From Butyrivibrio sp. (lineage in GTDB: Bacteria > Bacillota > Clostridia > Lachnospirales > Lachnospiraceae): 7,473 bases of DNA. The first letter of the stretch is position 1. The number at the start of each line of letters is the position of its first letter. Position numbers and translations under genes: made by a program. Below, piece by piece: positions 1 through 6,393 of this stretch. Under the pieces are notes generated by a model. It was given only the letters and a program-made list of their open reading frames with translations, did no database searches and was not told where the DNA came from. The stretch covers positions 1 through 7,473 of the forward strand of contig JAILEJ010000165.1 in assembly GCA_024688095.1 (NCBI GenBank), written 5' to 3'.

Positions 1-140
1 GTTCACTCGCTAGCAGCTCGCTCCAGTAACGAATTCGCGCATTCATTCCAAATCGCCTACGGCGAGGAATGCGCTCACTCCTGAATCATTTTCTTACGCA
101 GTCAGCGGCGTAGCGCTTCCTGCTACCTCTGAACAGTAAC
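1..140. repeat. G+C-rich, hairpin-forming intergenic element (candidate dispersed repeat)
   Basis: This stretch is about 53% G+C by direct count (74 of 140 bases), against very AT-rich sequence at 191-285, and no convincing reading frame was seen in it. Its core is a compound hairpin: GCGC (37-40) and ATTCC (45-49) pair with GGAAT (66-70) and GCGC (71-74), capped by TCGCC-TAC-GGCGA (53-65). Two alternative smaller stems follow and share bases: TACGC (95-99) with GCGTA (108-112), and GTAGC (110-114) with GCTAC (122-126). CAGTAAC occurs at both 24-30 and 134-140. The element lies just beyond the uxaB terminator, so it is probably not part of that mRNA, and it may continue past the window edge. 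It resembles the multi-hairpin intergenic repeats I associate with Lachnospiraceae genomes, but copy number cannot be tested here. A structured RNA is an alternative. Confidence 0.45.
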
Positions 141-154
141 AAACATACAAAATA

Positions 155-190
155 AGAGTCTCCCGGGCTTTTATTTTCCCGGAAGACTCT
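155..190 (-). terminator. Intrinsic terminator of uxaB
   Basis: A 13-position stem (155-167 with 178-190) with one mismatch encloses a 10-nt loop. Outer arms AGAGTCT/AGACTCT and inner arms CCGGG/CCCGG make it very stable. Read on the minus strand, it lies about 95 nt after the uxaB stop and is followed by a U-rich but interrupted tract (TTATTTTGTATGTTTG). The plus-strand side has no T tract, so it probably acts only on leftward transcription. Confidence 0.75.
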
Positions 191-285
191 CTTCCCTCAA
201 AAAAAATCGCAAAACACATTAAATAATATAATAAAAATATATCAAAATTATTTATTAATTAATATTACTAAATTGAAATCAATAA
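191..285. other. AT-rich 3' untranslated region of uxaB
   Basis: This extremely AT-rich spacer lies between the uxaB stop codon and its terminator hairpin. I see no gene, convincing promoter or repeat in it. It should form the 3' untranslated end of the uxaB mRNA. Confidence 0.5.
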
Positions 286-1782
286 TTAAAGACAGCTCTT
301 ATAAGCAGCTTCAACGCCATCTTCTCTTATCTTCTTAAGATCAGCTATTACTGTATCTGTAAGACCATCAATCTTATTAAGATCCTGATCCCACATCTTC
401 TCATTTCCAAGAACAGCCTTTACAAGATCCTCATCAGAATCATTTCTATGATCATAATAGAACTCAAGAGCCCATCTGTCATCATTACATGTATAAGTAT
501 TACCTGCAGGTCTCTTACATACTAGTCCCTTGTCATTAAGCTCCTGAACATCAGTTGAATAGAATGCAATATATGCTGCAAGTGACATTGTAAGGCATAC
601 AGGAAGCTTATGATTAAGCTCAATATACTGAAGGAAAGAAGGCATATTTCTTGCTTTCCATTTACTTGTTGAATTTAAGCTGATGCTTAAAAGCTCGTGA
701 TTAACAAATGGATTATTAAATCTATCTTTTACAGCTGCTGCAAATTCAAGAAGATCATTTTTATCAAGATCAAGAAGTGTAGGAATAACTTCTTCATTAA
801 GCATCTTATTCATGAAACCTGAAATATTCTCATTGTGCATACAGTCTCTAACTATATCCTGGCCTGAAAGATATGCACCAAGAACAAATCCTGTATGAGC
901 ACCATTAAGAATACGAACTTTTCTATGCTTGTATGGCATAACATCAGGTACAACATGAACATTAACACCAGCCTTCTTAAATGGAAGTCTGTCCTCAAGT
1001 CCATCAGGTCCTTCAATGATCCATACTCCAAAGATCTCACCTACATCTATAAGATTATCATGATATCCGTTCTCTTTCTCAAGTCTTGCAACTTCCTCTT
1101 CATCTCTGATGCGACCAGGAACGATTCTGTCTACAAGTGTTGAGCAGAAGATATTTTCTTCATTTATCCACTTCTTAAAGTCTTCTCCGAGTCCCCACTG
1201 ATCAATATACTGGTTTACACATTTAAGAAGCTCTTTACCATTATTATCAATAAGCTCGCATGAAAGAACCACAATACCCTTCTTACCAGCCTTGAATCTT
1301 GCATACAGCATCTGTGTAAGCTTTCCAGGAAAGCTTGCTGCAGGCTTGTCTTCAAATTTACACTCAGGGTCATAAGCTATACCAGCTTCAGTTGTATTAG
1401 AAGCAATAATTTCAAGATCATCGCTTTCTGATATTTCTACCATTTTAGCATAATCATCAGCATCATATGGATTAAGGCAGCATGCACATGAAGAAATAAC
1501 TCTCTTCTCATCTACCTTCTGTCCATTTTCGCTGCCGCGAAGATATAATGTATAAAGGCCATCCTGATCGTTGATCATCTTTGTAAGTCCCTGTGAAATT
1601 GGCTGTACAAGAGCAACCTTTCCATTAAAACCTGCCTTTTCATTAGCTACATCAAAAAAGTAGTCAACAAATGCTCTAAGGAAATTACCCTCACCAAACT
1701 GAAGCACCTTTATAGGAGCCTCCTTTAGGATATAGCCCTTATATCCTGACTTTTCCAAAACGTCATAATTTAATGTCTCCAC
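286..1782 (-). CDS. uxaB: Tagaturonate reductase (altronate:NAD 3-oxidoreductase)
   Basis: UxaB reduces D-tagaturonate to D-altronate with NADH in the isomerase pathway of galacturonate breakdown, in the cytoplasm. The 498-residue product has the usual family length. A Rossmann dinucleotide-binding segment lies at residues 26-38 (VLQFGEGNFLRAF). The polyol-dehydrogenase catalytic pattern K-x4-N-x2-H is intact as K288, N293 and H296 (KVRILNGAH), as known for the mannitol dehydrogenase superfamily. The start is GTG (1780-1782), chosen because a consensus GGAGG (minus strand of 1790-1794) sits 7 nt upstream. The gene stands alone, with its own promoter region and a terminator; uxaA, uxaC and kdgK are not in the window. 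Two LacI/CcpA-type operators upstream suggest hexuronate-specific and/or catabolite control. Other members of the superfamily (fructuronate reductase UxuB, mannitol dehydrogenase) are less likely from overall sequence, but substrate is an inference. Confidence 0.93.
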   Translation of the reverse strand: METLNYDVLEKSGYKGYILKEAPIKVLQFGEGNFLRAFVDYFFDVANEKAGFNGKVALVQPISQGLTKMINDQDGLYTLYLRGSENGQKVDEKRVISSCACCLNPYDADDYAKMVEISESDDLEIIASNTTEAGIAYDPECKFEDKPAASFPGKLTQMLYARFKAGKKGIVVLSCELIDNNGKELLKCVNQYIDQWGLGEDFKKWINEENIFCSTLVDRIVPGRIRDEEEVARLEKENGYHDNLIDVGEIFGVWIIEGPDGLEDRLPFKKAGVNVHVVPDVMPYKHRKVRILNGAHTGFVLGAYLSGQDIVRDCMHNENISGFMNKMLNEEVIPTLLDLDKNDLLEFAAAVKDRFNNPFVNHELLSISLNSTSKWKARNMPSFLQYIELNHKLPVCLTMSLAAYIAFYSTDVQELNDKGLVCKRPAGNTYTCNDDRWALEFYYDHRNDSDEDLVKAVLGNEKMWDQDLNKIDGLTDTVIADLKKIREDGVEAAYKSCL

Positions 1783-1789
1783 GTTTAAT

Positions 1790-1796
1790 CCTCCTA
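1790..1796 (-). promoter_or_regulatory. Ribosome binding site of uxaB that fixes the GTG start
   Basis: On the minus strand this reads TAGGAGG, followed by 7 nt and then GTG GAG ACA. It is a full anti-16S match at ideal spacing and supports GTG as the initiator. No better-placed ATG lies nearby. Confidence 0.9.
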
Positions 1797-1810
1797 AAAA
1801 ATATATTTAC

Positions 1811-1824
1811 TGCGCTTTAGCGCA
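1811..1824 (-). promoter_or_regulatory. Small leader hairpin of uxaB
   Basis: TGCGC (1811-1815) pairs with GCGCA (1820-1824) around a four-base loop. On the minus strand the hairpin lies between the predicted transcription start and the Shine-Dalgarno sequence, and is followed by an A/U-rich run (GTAAATATATTTTTTA) leading into the ribosome binding site. The 5-bp stem is short. It may stabilise the leader or affect initiation; a role as attenuator is not established. Confidence 0.35.
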
Positions 1825-1848
1825 AAACTGAGTTCGTGGTTATATATT

Positions 1849-1862
1849 TGTAAGCGTTTTCA
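1849..1862. promoter_or_regulatory. LacI/CcpA-type operator 1 (downstream of the predicted start site)
   Basis: TGTAAGCGTTTTCA fits the Bacillus cre pattern TGWAANCGNTNWCA at every position and has the central CG typical of LacI-family operators. It lies roughly 35-48 nt downstream of the predicted uxaB transcription start, so a bound repressor could block elongation or loop to operator 2. A further half-site, GCTTACA, lies at 1871-1877 between the two operators. Either CcpA or a hexuronate-responsive LacI regulator (KdgR/UxaR-like) could bind. Confidence 0.6.
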
Positions 1863-1902
1863 TATAAACAGCTTACATACCATCAGTATTATTTCCAAAA
1901 TA

Positions 1903-1932
1903 GTTATACCACATTTATGTAAGCGTTTACAA
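1903..1932 (-). promoter_or_regulatory. Predicted sigma-A promoter of uxaB
   Basis: On the minus strand, TTGTAA (1927-1932) serves as a -35 element and TATAAC (1903-1908) as a -10 element, separated by 18 nt. The -10 is preceded by TGG, giving an extended -10 (TGGTATAAC). The -35 overlaps operator 2, which fits repression by occlusion. The start site would be near 1896, giving a leader of about 114 nt. This is a visual prediction; other AT-rich -10 candidates exist nearby. Confidence 0.5.
1918..1931. promoter_or_regulatory. LacI/CcpA-type operator 2 (overlaps the -35 element)
   Basis: TGTAAGCGTTTACA is nearly a perfect palindrome (only the pair flanking the central CG fails) and matches the cre pattern at every position. 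Its centre is 69 bp from that of operator 1, and it shares bases with the predicted -35 hexamer. This arrangement would let a repressor shut off uxaB. Whether CcpA, a uronate-specific LacI-type regulator or both use it cannot be told from sequence. Confidence 0.7.
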
Positions 1933-2008
1933 TAATAATTTTCATTAATTTTACAATTATTTTTTATGCACAATTGACATAGCCCAAAAAGCTTTTAAAT
2001 AAAAGGAT

Positions 2009-2045
2009 AAAAAAAGAACCTGCATACAATATATGCCGGTTCTTT
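2009..2045 (-). terminator. Intrinsic terminator of the kinase-dut-yggS operon
   Basis: AAAGAACC (2013-2020) pairs with GGTTCTTT (2038-2045). After one T/C mismatch, GCATA pairs with TATGC around a 5-nt loop. On the minus strand the stem is followed by seven T residues (complement of the A run 2009-2015). It begins about 14 nt after the yggS stop codon, so it closes the leftward operon and insulates uxaB from it. Confidence 0.92.
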
Positions 2046-2058
2046 AAGTATTCAAGTC

Positions 2059-2757
2059 TTAAATATTATAATTTCTTTCGCCAAATATTCCTGTTCCTAC
2101 TCGGATAAATGTAGCGCCTTCTTCAATTGCGACCTCATAATCTCCAGTCATTCCCATAGAAAGAACATCCATCCTGTTTTTCAATATTCCTGTATCATTG
2201 ATATCATTCATCAGTTTTCTAAGAGTAGCAAAATACTTACGGTTAGATTCCGGATCATCTGTATAAGGGGCGATTGTCATAAGCCCTCTGACATTGATAT
2301 GCTCAAAATCCTTAATATCACGAATAAAATCAGGAACATTTTCCACTTTAAGGCCAAACTTTGAATCTTCTTCTGCCACATTTACTTCACAGAGAATATC
2401 CATAACAAGCTCATGCTTTGCAGCCTGTTTCTCGATTTCTTCTGCAAGTTTTATATTATCCACAGAATGAATCATGCATACTCTTCCAGGAAGATATTTC
2501 ACTTTATTAGTCTGAAGATGACCTATCATGTGCCAGTCAAGCTTTTCGGTAATTTCTTCTGTTTTATCCTTTATCTCCTGAACTTTATTTTCACCAAATA
2601 CAGTTATTCCGCATCTCATAGCCTCACGAACATCTGAAACCGGCTTTGTCTTACTAACTGCTATAAGTGTTACTTCACTTCTGTCTCTGCCACTTCTCTC
2701 ACAGGCTTTTTGTATTCTTTTTTCAACTTCTTTAAGATTTTCTTCTATCATGCTCAT
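2059..2757 (-). CDS. yggS: YggS/PLPBP family pyridoxal-phosphate homeostasis protein
   Basis: This cytoplasmic single-domain, alanine-racemase-fold protein of 232 residues binds PLP. The family has no established catalytic reaction and is known for buffering vitamin B6 and influencing amino-acid and keto-acid pools. The Schiff-base lysine is K36 in AVSKTKP (33-39), the same number as in E. coli YggS. Other family hallmarks are FGENKVQE (54-61), WHMIGHLQTNK (75-85) and the C-terminal SMGMTGDYEVAIEEGA (200-215) with RVGTGIFG (219-226). The start ATG lies 2 nt after the dut stop, and its Shine-Dalgarno-like GGGGAA lies inside the end of dut, so the two genes are probably translationally coupled. 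A second in-frame ATG two codons on is less well spaced. In many Firmicutes the orthologue (ylmE) sits beside sepF and division genes; here it closes a signalling/nucleotide operon instead. Confidence 0.95.
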   Translation of the reverse strand: MSMIEENLKEVEKRIQKACERSGRDRSEVTLIAVSKTKPVSDVREAMRCGITVFGENKVQEIKDKTEEITEKLDWHMIGHLQTNKVKYLPGRVCMIHSVDNIKLAEEIEKQAAKHELVMDILCEVNVAEEDSKFGLKVENVPDFIRDIKDFEHINVRGLMTIAPYTDDPESNRKYFATLRKLMNDINDTGILKNRMDVLSMGMTGDYEVAIEEGATFIRVGTGIFGERNYNI

Positions 2758-2759
2758 AA

Positions 2760-3197
2760 TTACTGTTTCCCCGTACTTCCAAATCCGCCTCTTGTTTCAT
2801 TATTAAGACTTTCAACCTCATTAAATTTTATTACAGGCTGATGCTCAAAAATTCTAAACTGGCATACTCTGTCATTAACATTAACAACAGTATCTCTTGT
2901 TGCATAAACAGGCATCATGATAATGTCATCATCTCCGCAATAAGTCTCATCAATAACACCAATTGCATTTGTCTGTATAAGACCATAGTTTTTAAACAAG
3001 GATGATCTTGCAGCTGTTATCATTTCATAACCTTCTGGAAGTTGAACAGAAATCCCAAGATCAATAAGTGCAAAATCCCCCTTTTTAAGCTCATATTTTT
3101 TTGCAGCTCTAAGATCTATCCAATCACTCTTCCCATCAATATATTCAAGCTTATCTATTTCGCTGCTGTGGTACTTAATTTTAATTTCTTTTTTCAT
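2760..3197 (-). CDS. dut: dUTP diphosphatase (trimeric dUTPase)
   Basis: The enzyme hydrolyses dUTP to dUMP and pyrophosphate, keeping uracil out of DNA and supplying dTMP synthesis. The 145-residue length is typical of the homotrimeric family. The five motifs are visible: 1, DWIDLRAA (25-32), a clostridial variant of the usual AGYDL; 2, ARSSLFKNYG (63-72); 3, NAIGVIDETYCGDD (77-90), with catalytic D83 and uracil-stacking Y86; 4, VNDRVCQFRIF (107-117); 5, the P-loop-like RGGFGSTG (136-143). A strong AGGAGAG Shine-Dalgarno (minus strand of 3202-3208) is well placed for the ATG. It starts 22 nt after the DegV-kinase stop and ends 2 nt before yggS. Related dCTP deaminases share the fold, but motif 5 and the catalytic aspartate favour dUTPase. 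Confidence 0.93.
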   Translation of the reverse strand: MKKEIKIKYHSSEIDKLEYIDGKSDWIDLRAAKKYELKKGDFALIDLGISVQLPEGYEMITAARSSLFKNYGLIQTNAIGVIDETYCGDDDIIMMPVYATRDTVVNVNDRVCQFRIFEHQPVIKFNEVESLNNETRGGFGSTGKQ

Positions 3198-3219
3198 TAC
3201 TCTCTCCTGTTCAAAAAAT

Positions 3220-6200
3220 CTATTTTAAAGAATCCAAAAGTTCACCATATCTGACTTGCAGATGATCGTGTCCTCTTCTTACTTTATCAAAATCCCCAGC
3301 CTTGCAGGCATTTTCTATTTCCTTAGCCTCATCAGAAAGCCCCTTGGCACCTATATTAAGAGATATACTCTTTAATGCATGCACCTGTATCCGGTATTCT
3401 TCAAAGGACTCATCCTCAAGAGCCTTATCCATGAGTTCTCTCTTATCATTTTCAAGATAAGACTTTACTACCTCAAGGTAAAAATCTTCATCATTCATAC
3501 AATACTTAATTCCAAGCTCTATGTCAATTTCGCCTATGTTTTTTATTTTGTCTATGGAAAGTTCTGTATTATTTTCTCCTGCATTCTTATCCTTTGTAAT
3601 ATCATCCTCTGTAATCGTTTCTTTTATGTTCTTATCTTCTGTTATTTCATTAGTTTCTAGTATTTCATTTTCTTTTGTATTCTTATCTTCTGTTATTTCT
3701 TTATCTTCTTTTTTCTTTTTTTTATCTTCTGGAAGATATGTATTCAATATATCATTAAGATCTCTTTCCTTAATAGGCTTGGATAAATAGTCTGTAAATC
3801 CGGTTCTTAAATATTCATCTCTTACTCCTGCAACCGCATTGGCCGTAAGAACAATTATAGGCGTATCTTCATTCGGATTAAACCTAAGAGACTTAATTCT
3901 GTGCAGGCATTCAATACCATCCATCTCAGGCATAAGATGATCCAAAAATATAATATCATATTTGCTATGAAGAACCAGCTGAACAGCTTCAGCACCGGAT
4001 TCGCAGGTATCAACTGTCATACCGTTCTGCTTCATTAATCCCTTTGCAACAAGCAGGTTCATTGAAACGTCATCAACAACAAGAATCCTTGCATCAGGAG
4101 CATAAACAATATCATATTTACTATCTGCAGATGAAAGGTGATCCTTATATTTCTGGTTAAAATCTCCTATTGGTGCTCTGTCAACAATGCGCTGTGGCAA
4201 AGTAACCGTAAATGTGGAGCCATGACCGTATATACTGTCTACAGTAAGTGTTCCATTCATCATGCTCACAAGATTTTTGGTAAGAGTAAGCCCAAGACCT
4301 GTCCCTTCAATTCCTCTGTTCTTTTTCTCATCTACCCTTGAAAAGCTCTGAAATATTTTATCCTTGTCTTCTTCCCTGATTCCTATTCCTGTATCTTCAA
4401 TTACCGCCCTAATACTGACATAGGCGTCACTAATATTATCAACACCAATAGAAAATTTAACATAACCTTCTTTAGTATATTTAACTGCATTTGACAAAAT
4501 ATTATTCAGAATCTGTTTTATCCTGATTTCATCACCATATAATACTGATGGAATTTCCGGATCCATATCTATTTCAAAATCCAGACCTTTATTTACACTT
4601 CTTGAATGTGCTATCTGATAGCAATCATTTATAAGAGAAAAAACATCATATTCACTTGGCAGAATTTCAAGCTTTCCAGCTTCTACCTTTGAAACATCAA
4701 GAATATCATTTATAAGTGATAAAAGAACCTGACTTGCACTCTGAATATTAACACTGTATTCAAGAAGATTTGGATCCTTGCATTCCCTCATAAGCATTGT
4801 ATTCATACCAATTATTCCATTAATAGGTGTTCTTATTTCGTGAGACATATTGGCAAGGAATATATCTTTAGTACTGTTAAGTTTTAAGAGTTCCTCTTCT
4901 CTTAACTTTAGTTCTTTGCGTTGCGTATCATGAAGATATTTCTGATACTTATAAATAACCCCAATCACAACAGAAACAACTATAAGTGTCTGCATAATAT
5001 CATATTTTGTATAATAATCTGTTACCTCTTTTACAAGCCAGGGCGCAATATCTCCTATAACTATACATAAAAGCAAAAAAACAGCATTTATGGTAAATAC
5101 TATGTAACAGGTCTTTCCCCTTAGAATAAGCCAGTCAAAAACAAGACCAAGAACAAACCATATTGGTACTCCGCTCTTTACTCCACCTGATATAAAAAAT
5201 AATATCGGAAAAACAATCATATTGGTTACTATGCAGGCAATAACACCAGCTGCATCAGGCTTCTGATAAAAAACAGATAGTTTTAAACAGTACATAACAA
5301 CTGCAAGAAGAGCAATAACTATTAATGCACCTATATATTCACCAAGAAACATACTTATAATAGCTGATACAATACCGCCCATCCATCCAAGCGCAAGTAT
5401 AAGATTAAGTAATCTCTGATCTATGGAAAAATTATCATTTAATATTGTATCTTCTATTTCCAAAACTTTTAATTTAAGCTTTTCAACAACTGAAGTATTT
5501 TCTTTAGAGTATGTTGTATATTTATTTCCTGAATATATAAAACCGATAGTTCCCGCGCCGCAGTTACAGGTAATTGCAGGTGAAGCCATAACATAATAGA
5601 CTCTGGCCTTTGGAAGTATCTCTTTAATGAGTTCGTTTACTTCTTCAAGTATGGCATCATCAACTCCTGTATGAGCAACAAAAACAGGATCTTCAGAATC
5701 CTTTGAAATCATATTTATCTGTGACTTTATATATCTTGATATAACTGATTTATAATCACCTACATAAAAGCCCCCAAAATGTATTGCACCATTTTTCATT
5801 TTCATAAGCGGATTTGCAAGCATTCCCTCATACAAGCGTCTTGTAGTATGGGATAATCTACCGCCTTTTTCCAGAAACTCCATATCCTTCATTACAAAAG
5901 AACATGAAATATTTTTTGCATACTGCTTAATAAAACTCACAATATAATCCACACTTTTACCCTGGTTAACAAGTTCTGCAGCTTTTAAAACTACCAAGCC
6001 AAGTCCGGTTGAAATAAGGCCGGAATCAACTACTGTTATATTAGTCTTATCTTTACTTGCTTCAAGAGCATTTTTATATCCAACAGATGTATTCTGCCCC
6101 ATAGTTATATGGATTATATAATTTGCACTTTGCAGCCTCTCTTCAAAAAATGCTTTGATTTCAGAAACTTCAGGCTCTTGAGAAAGACCGTATTTCCCCT

Positions 6201-6375
6201 TATCAGAAATATACCTGAGAAGATCTTCAGAACCTATCTCAATTCCGTCAGCAAATCGTCCCTCATCAGTAACTACATAATATGGAATAACAGCAATCGG
6301 AAGCTCCTCTATCAGTTCCTCAGGAAGATCGCACACACTTTCAGTTGTAATTAAAACTTTTACGTTCTCATTCAT
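3220..6375 (-). CDS. DegV-domain membrane hybrid histidine kinase with receiver and Hpt domains
   Basis: This 1051-residue protein appears to be a lipid-sensing phosphorelay kinase. Residues 1-288 form a DegV/FakB-type acyl-binding domain (TESVCDLPEEL at 11-21, LSQEP at 64-68, VVDSGLISTGLGL at 115-127, FLEKGGRLS at 167-175). About six hydrophobic helices follow (roughly 322-345, 347-366, 375-395, 402-418, 422-441, 460-477), then a charged, possibly coiled segment (478-503). The HisKA domain carries the phospho-accepting H512 (SHEIRTP). The ATPase domain has N625/N629, DTGIGI (661-666) and GTGLGL (691-696). The receiver has D768/D769, phosphoacceptor D812, T844 and K866. A lysine-rich, ITEDKN-repeat linker (884-935) leads to an Hpt domain with H999 (HALKSISLNIGA). 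All relay residues are present. An even helix count would put DegV and kinase both in the cytoplasm. ATG is supported by GGGGAA 6 nt upstream. The domains are seen; lipid sensing is inferred from DegV family biology. Confidence 0.9.
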   Translation of the reverse strand: MNENVKVLITTESVCDLPEELIEELPIAVIPYYVVTDEGRFADGIEIGSEDLLRYISDKGKYGLSQEPEVSEIKAFFEERLQSANYIIHITMGQNTSVGYKNALEASKDKTNITVVDSGLISTGLGLVVLKAAELVNQGKSVDYIVSFIKQYAKNISCSFVMKDMEFLEKGGRLSHTTRRLYEGMLANPLMKMKNGAIHFGGFYVGDYKSVISRYIKSQINMISKDSEDPVFVAHTGVDDAILEEVNELIKEILPKARVYYVMASPAITCNCGAGTIGFIYSGNKYTTYSKENTSVVEKLKLKVLEIEDTILNDNFSIDQRLLNLILALGWMGGIVSAIISMFLGEYIGALIVIALLAVVMYCLKLSVFYQKPDAAGVIACIVTNMIVFPILFFISGGVKSGVPIWFVLGLVFDWLILRGKTCYIVFTINAVFLLLCIVIGDIAPWLVKEVTDYYTKYDIMQTLIVVSVVIGVIYKYQKYLHDTQRKELKLREEELLKLNSTKDIFLANMSHEIRTPINGIIGMNTMLMRECKDPNLLEYSVNIQSASQVLLSLINDILDVSKVEAGKLEILPSEYDVFSLINDCYQIAHSRSVNKGLDFEIDMDPEIPSVLYGDEIRIKQILNNILSNAVKYTKEGYVKFSIGVDNISDAYVSIRAVIEDTGIGIREEDKDKIFQSFSRVDEKKNRGIEGTGLGLTLTKNLVSMMNGTLTVDSIYGHGSTFTVTLPQRIVDRAPIGDFNQKYKDHLSSADSKYDIVYAPDARILVVDDVSMNLLVAKGLMKQNGMTVDTCESGAEAVQLVLHSKYDIIFLDHLMPEMDGIECLHRIKSLRFNPNEDTPIIVLTANAVAGVRDEYLRTGFTDYLSKPIKERDLNDILNTYLPEDKKKKKEDKEITEDKNTKENEILETNEITEDKNIKETITEDDITKDKNAGENNTELSIDKIKNIGEIDIELGIKYCMNDEDFYLEVVKSYLENDKRELMDKALEDESFEEYRIQVHALKSISLNIGAKGLSDEAKEIENACKAGDFDKVRRGHDHLQVRYGELLDSLK
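3571..3726 (-). repeat. Low-complexity repeat linker between receiver and Hpt domains
   Basis: This part encodes residues 884-935 of the DegV-kinase, rich in K, E, D, T and N. After a run of lysines, ITEDKN recurs at 894-899 and 911-916, with relatives ITEDD (921-925) and ITKDKN (926-931). At DNA level an exact 18-bp direct repeat (3631-3648 and 3682-3699) is spaced 51 bp, that is 17 codons, so changes in copy number stay in frame. It probably acts as a flexible tether that lets the Hpt domain reach its partners. Confidence 0.8.
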
Positions 6376-6393
6376 AACTCATTCCCCGAATAC

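Noticed and set aside
1..140. tRNA or other known RNA gene in the G+C-rich left edge
   Set aside because: No cloverleaf with an acceptor stem and T-loop consensus can be formed; the stems are local hairpins.
852..1040. Small minus-strand frame inside uxaB in another reading frame
   Set aside because: It lies entirely within the conserved uxaB coding sequence, has no family resemblance and no independent initiation signal that I can see.
1811..1824. Leader hairpin as a true intrinsic terminator
   Set aside because: The stem is only 5 bp and the following tract is interrupted by A residues, so it is too weak to call as a terminator.
3571..3726. CRISPR-like or tandem array
   Set aside because: The repeats are short, in frame and encode a charged protein linker; there are no unique spacers of constant length.
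3220..6375. Possibility that the DegV-kinase is two genes joined by an error
   Set aside because: The frame is continuous through the DegV, helical and kinase parts with no stop, no internal Shine-Dalgarno-ATG that clearly restarts the kinase, and an even helix count that makes topological sense. Read-level errors cannot be excluded from sequence alone.
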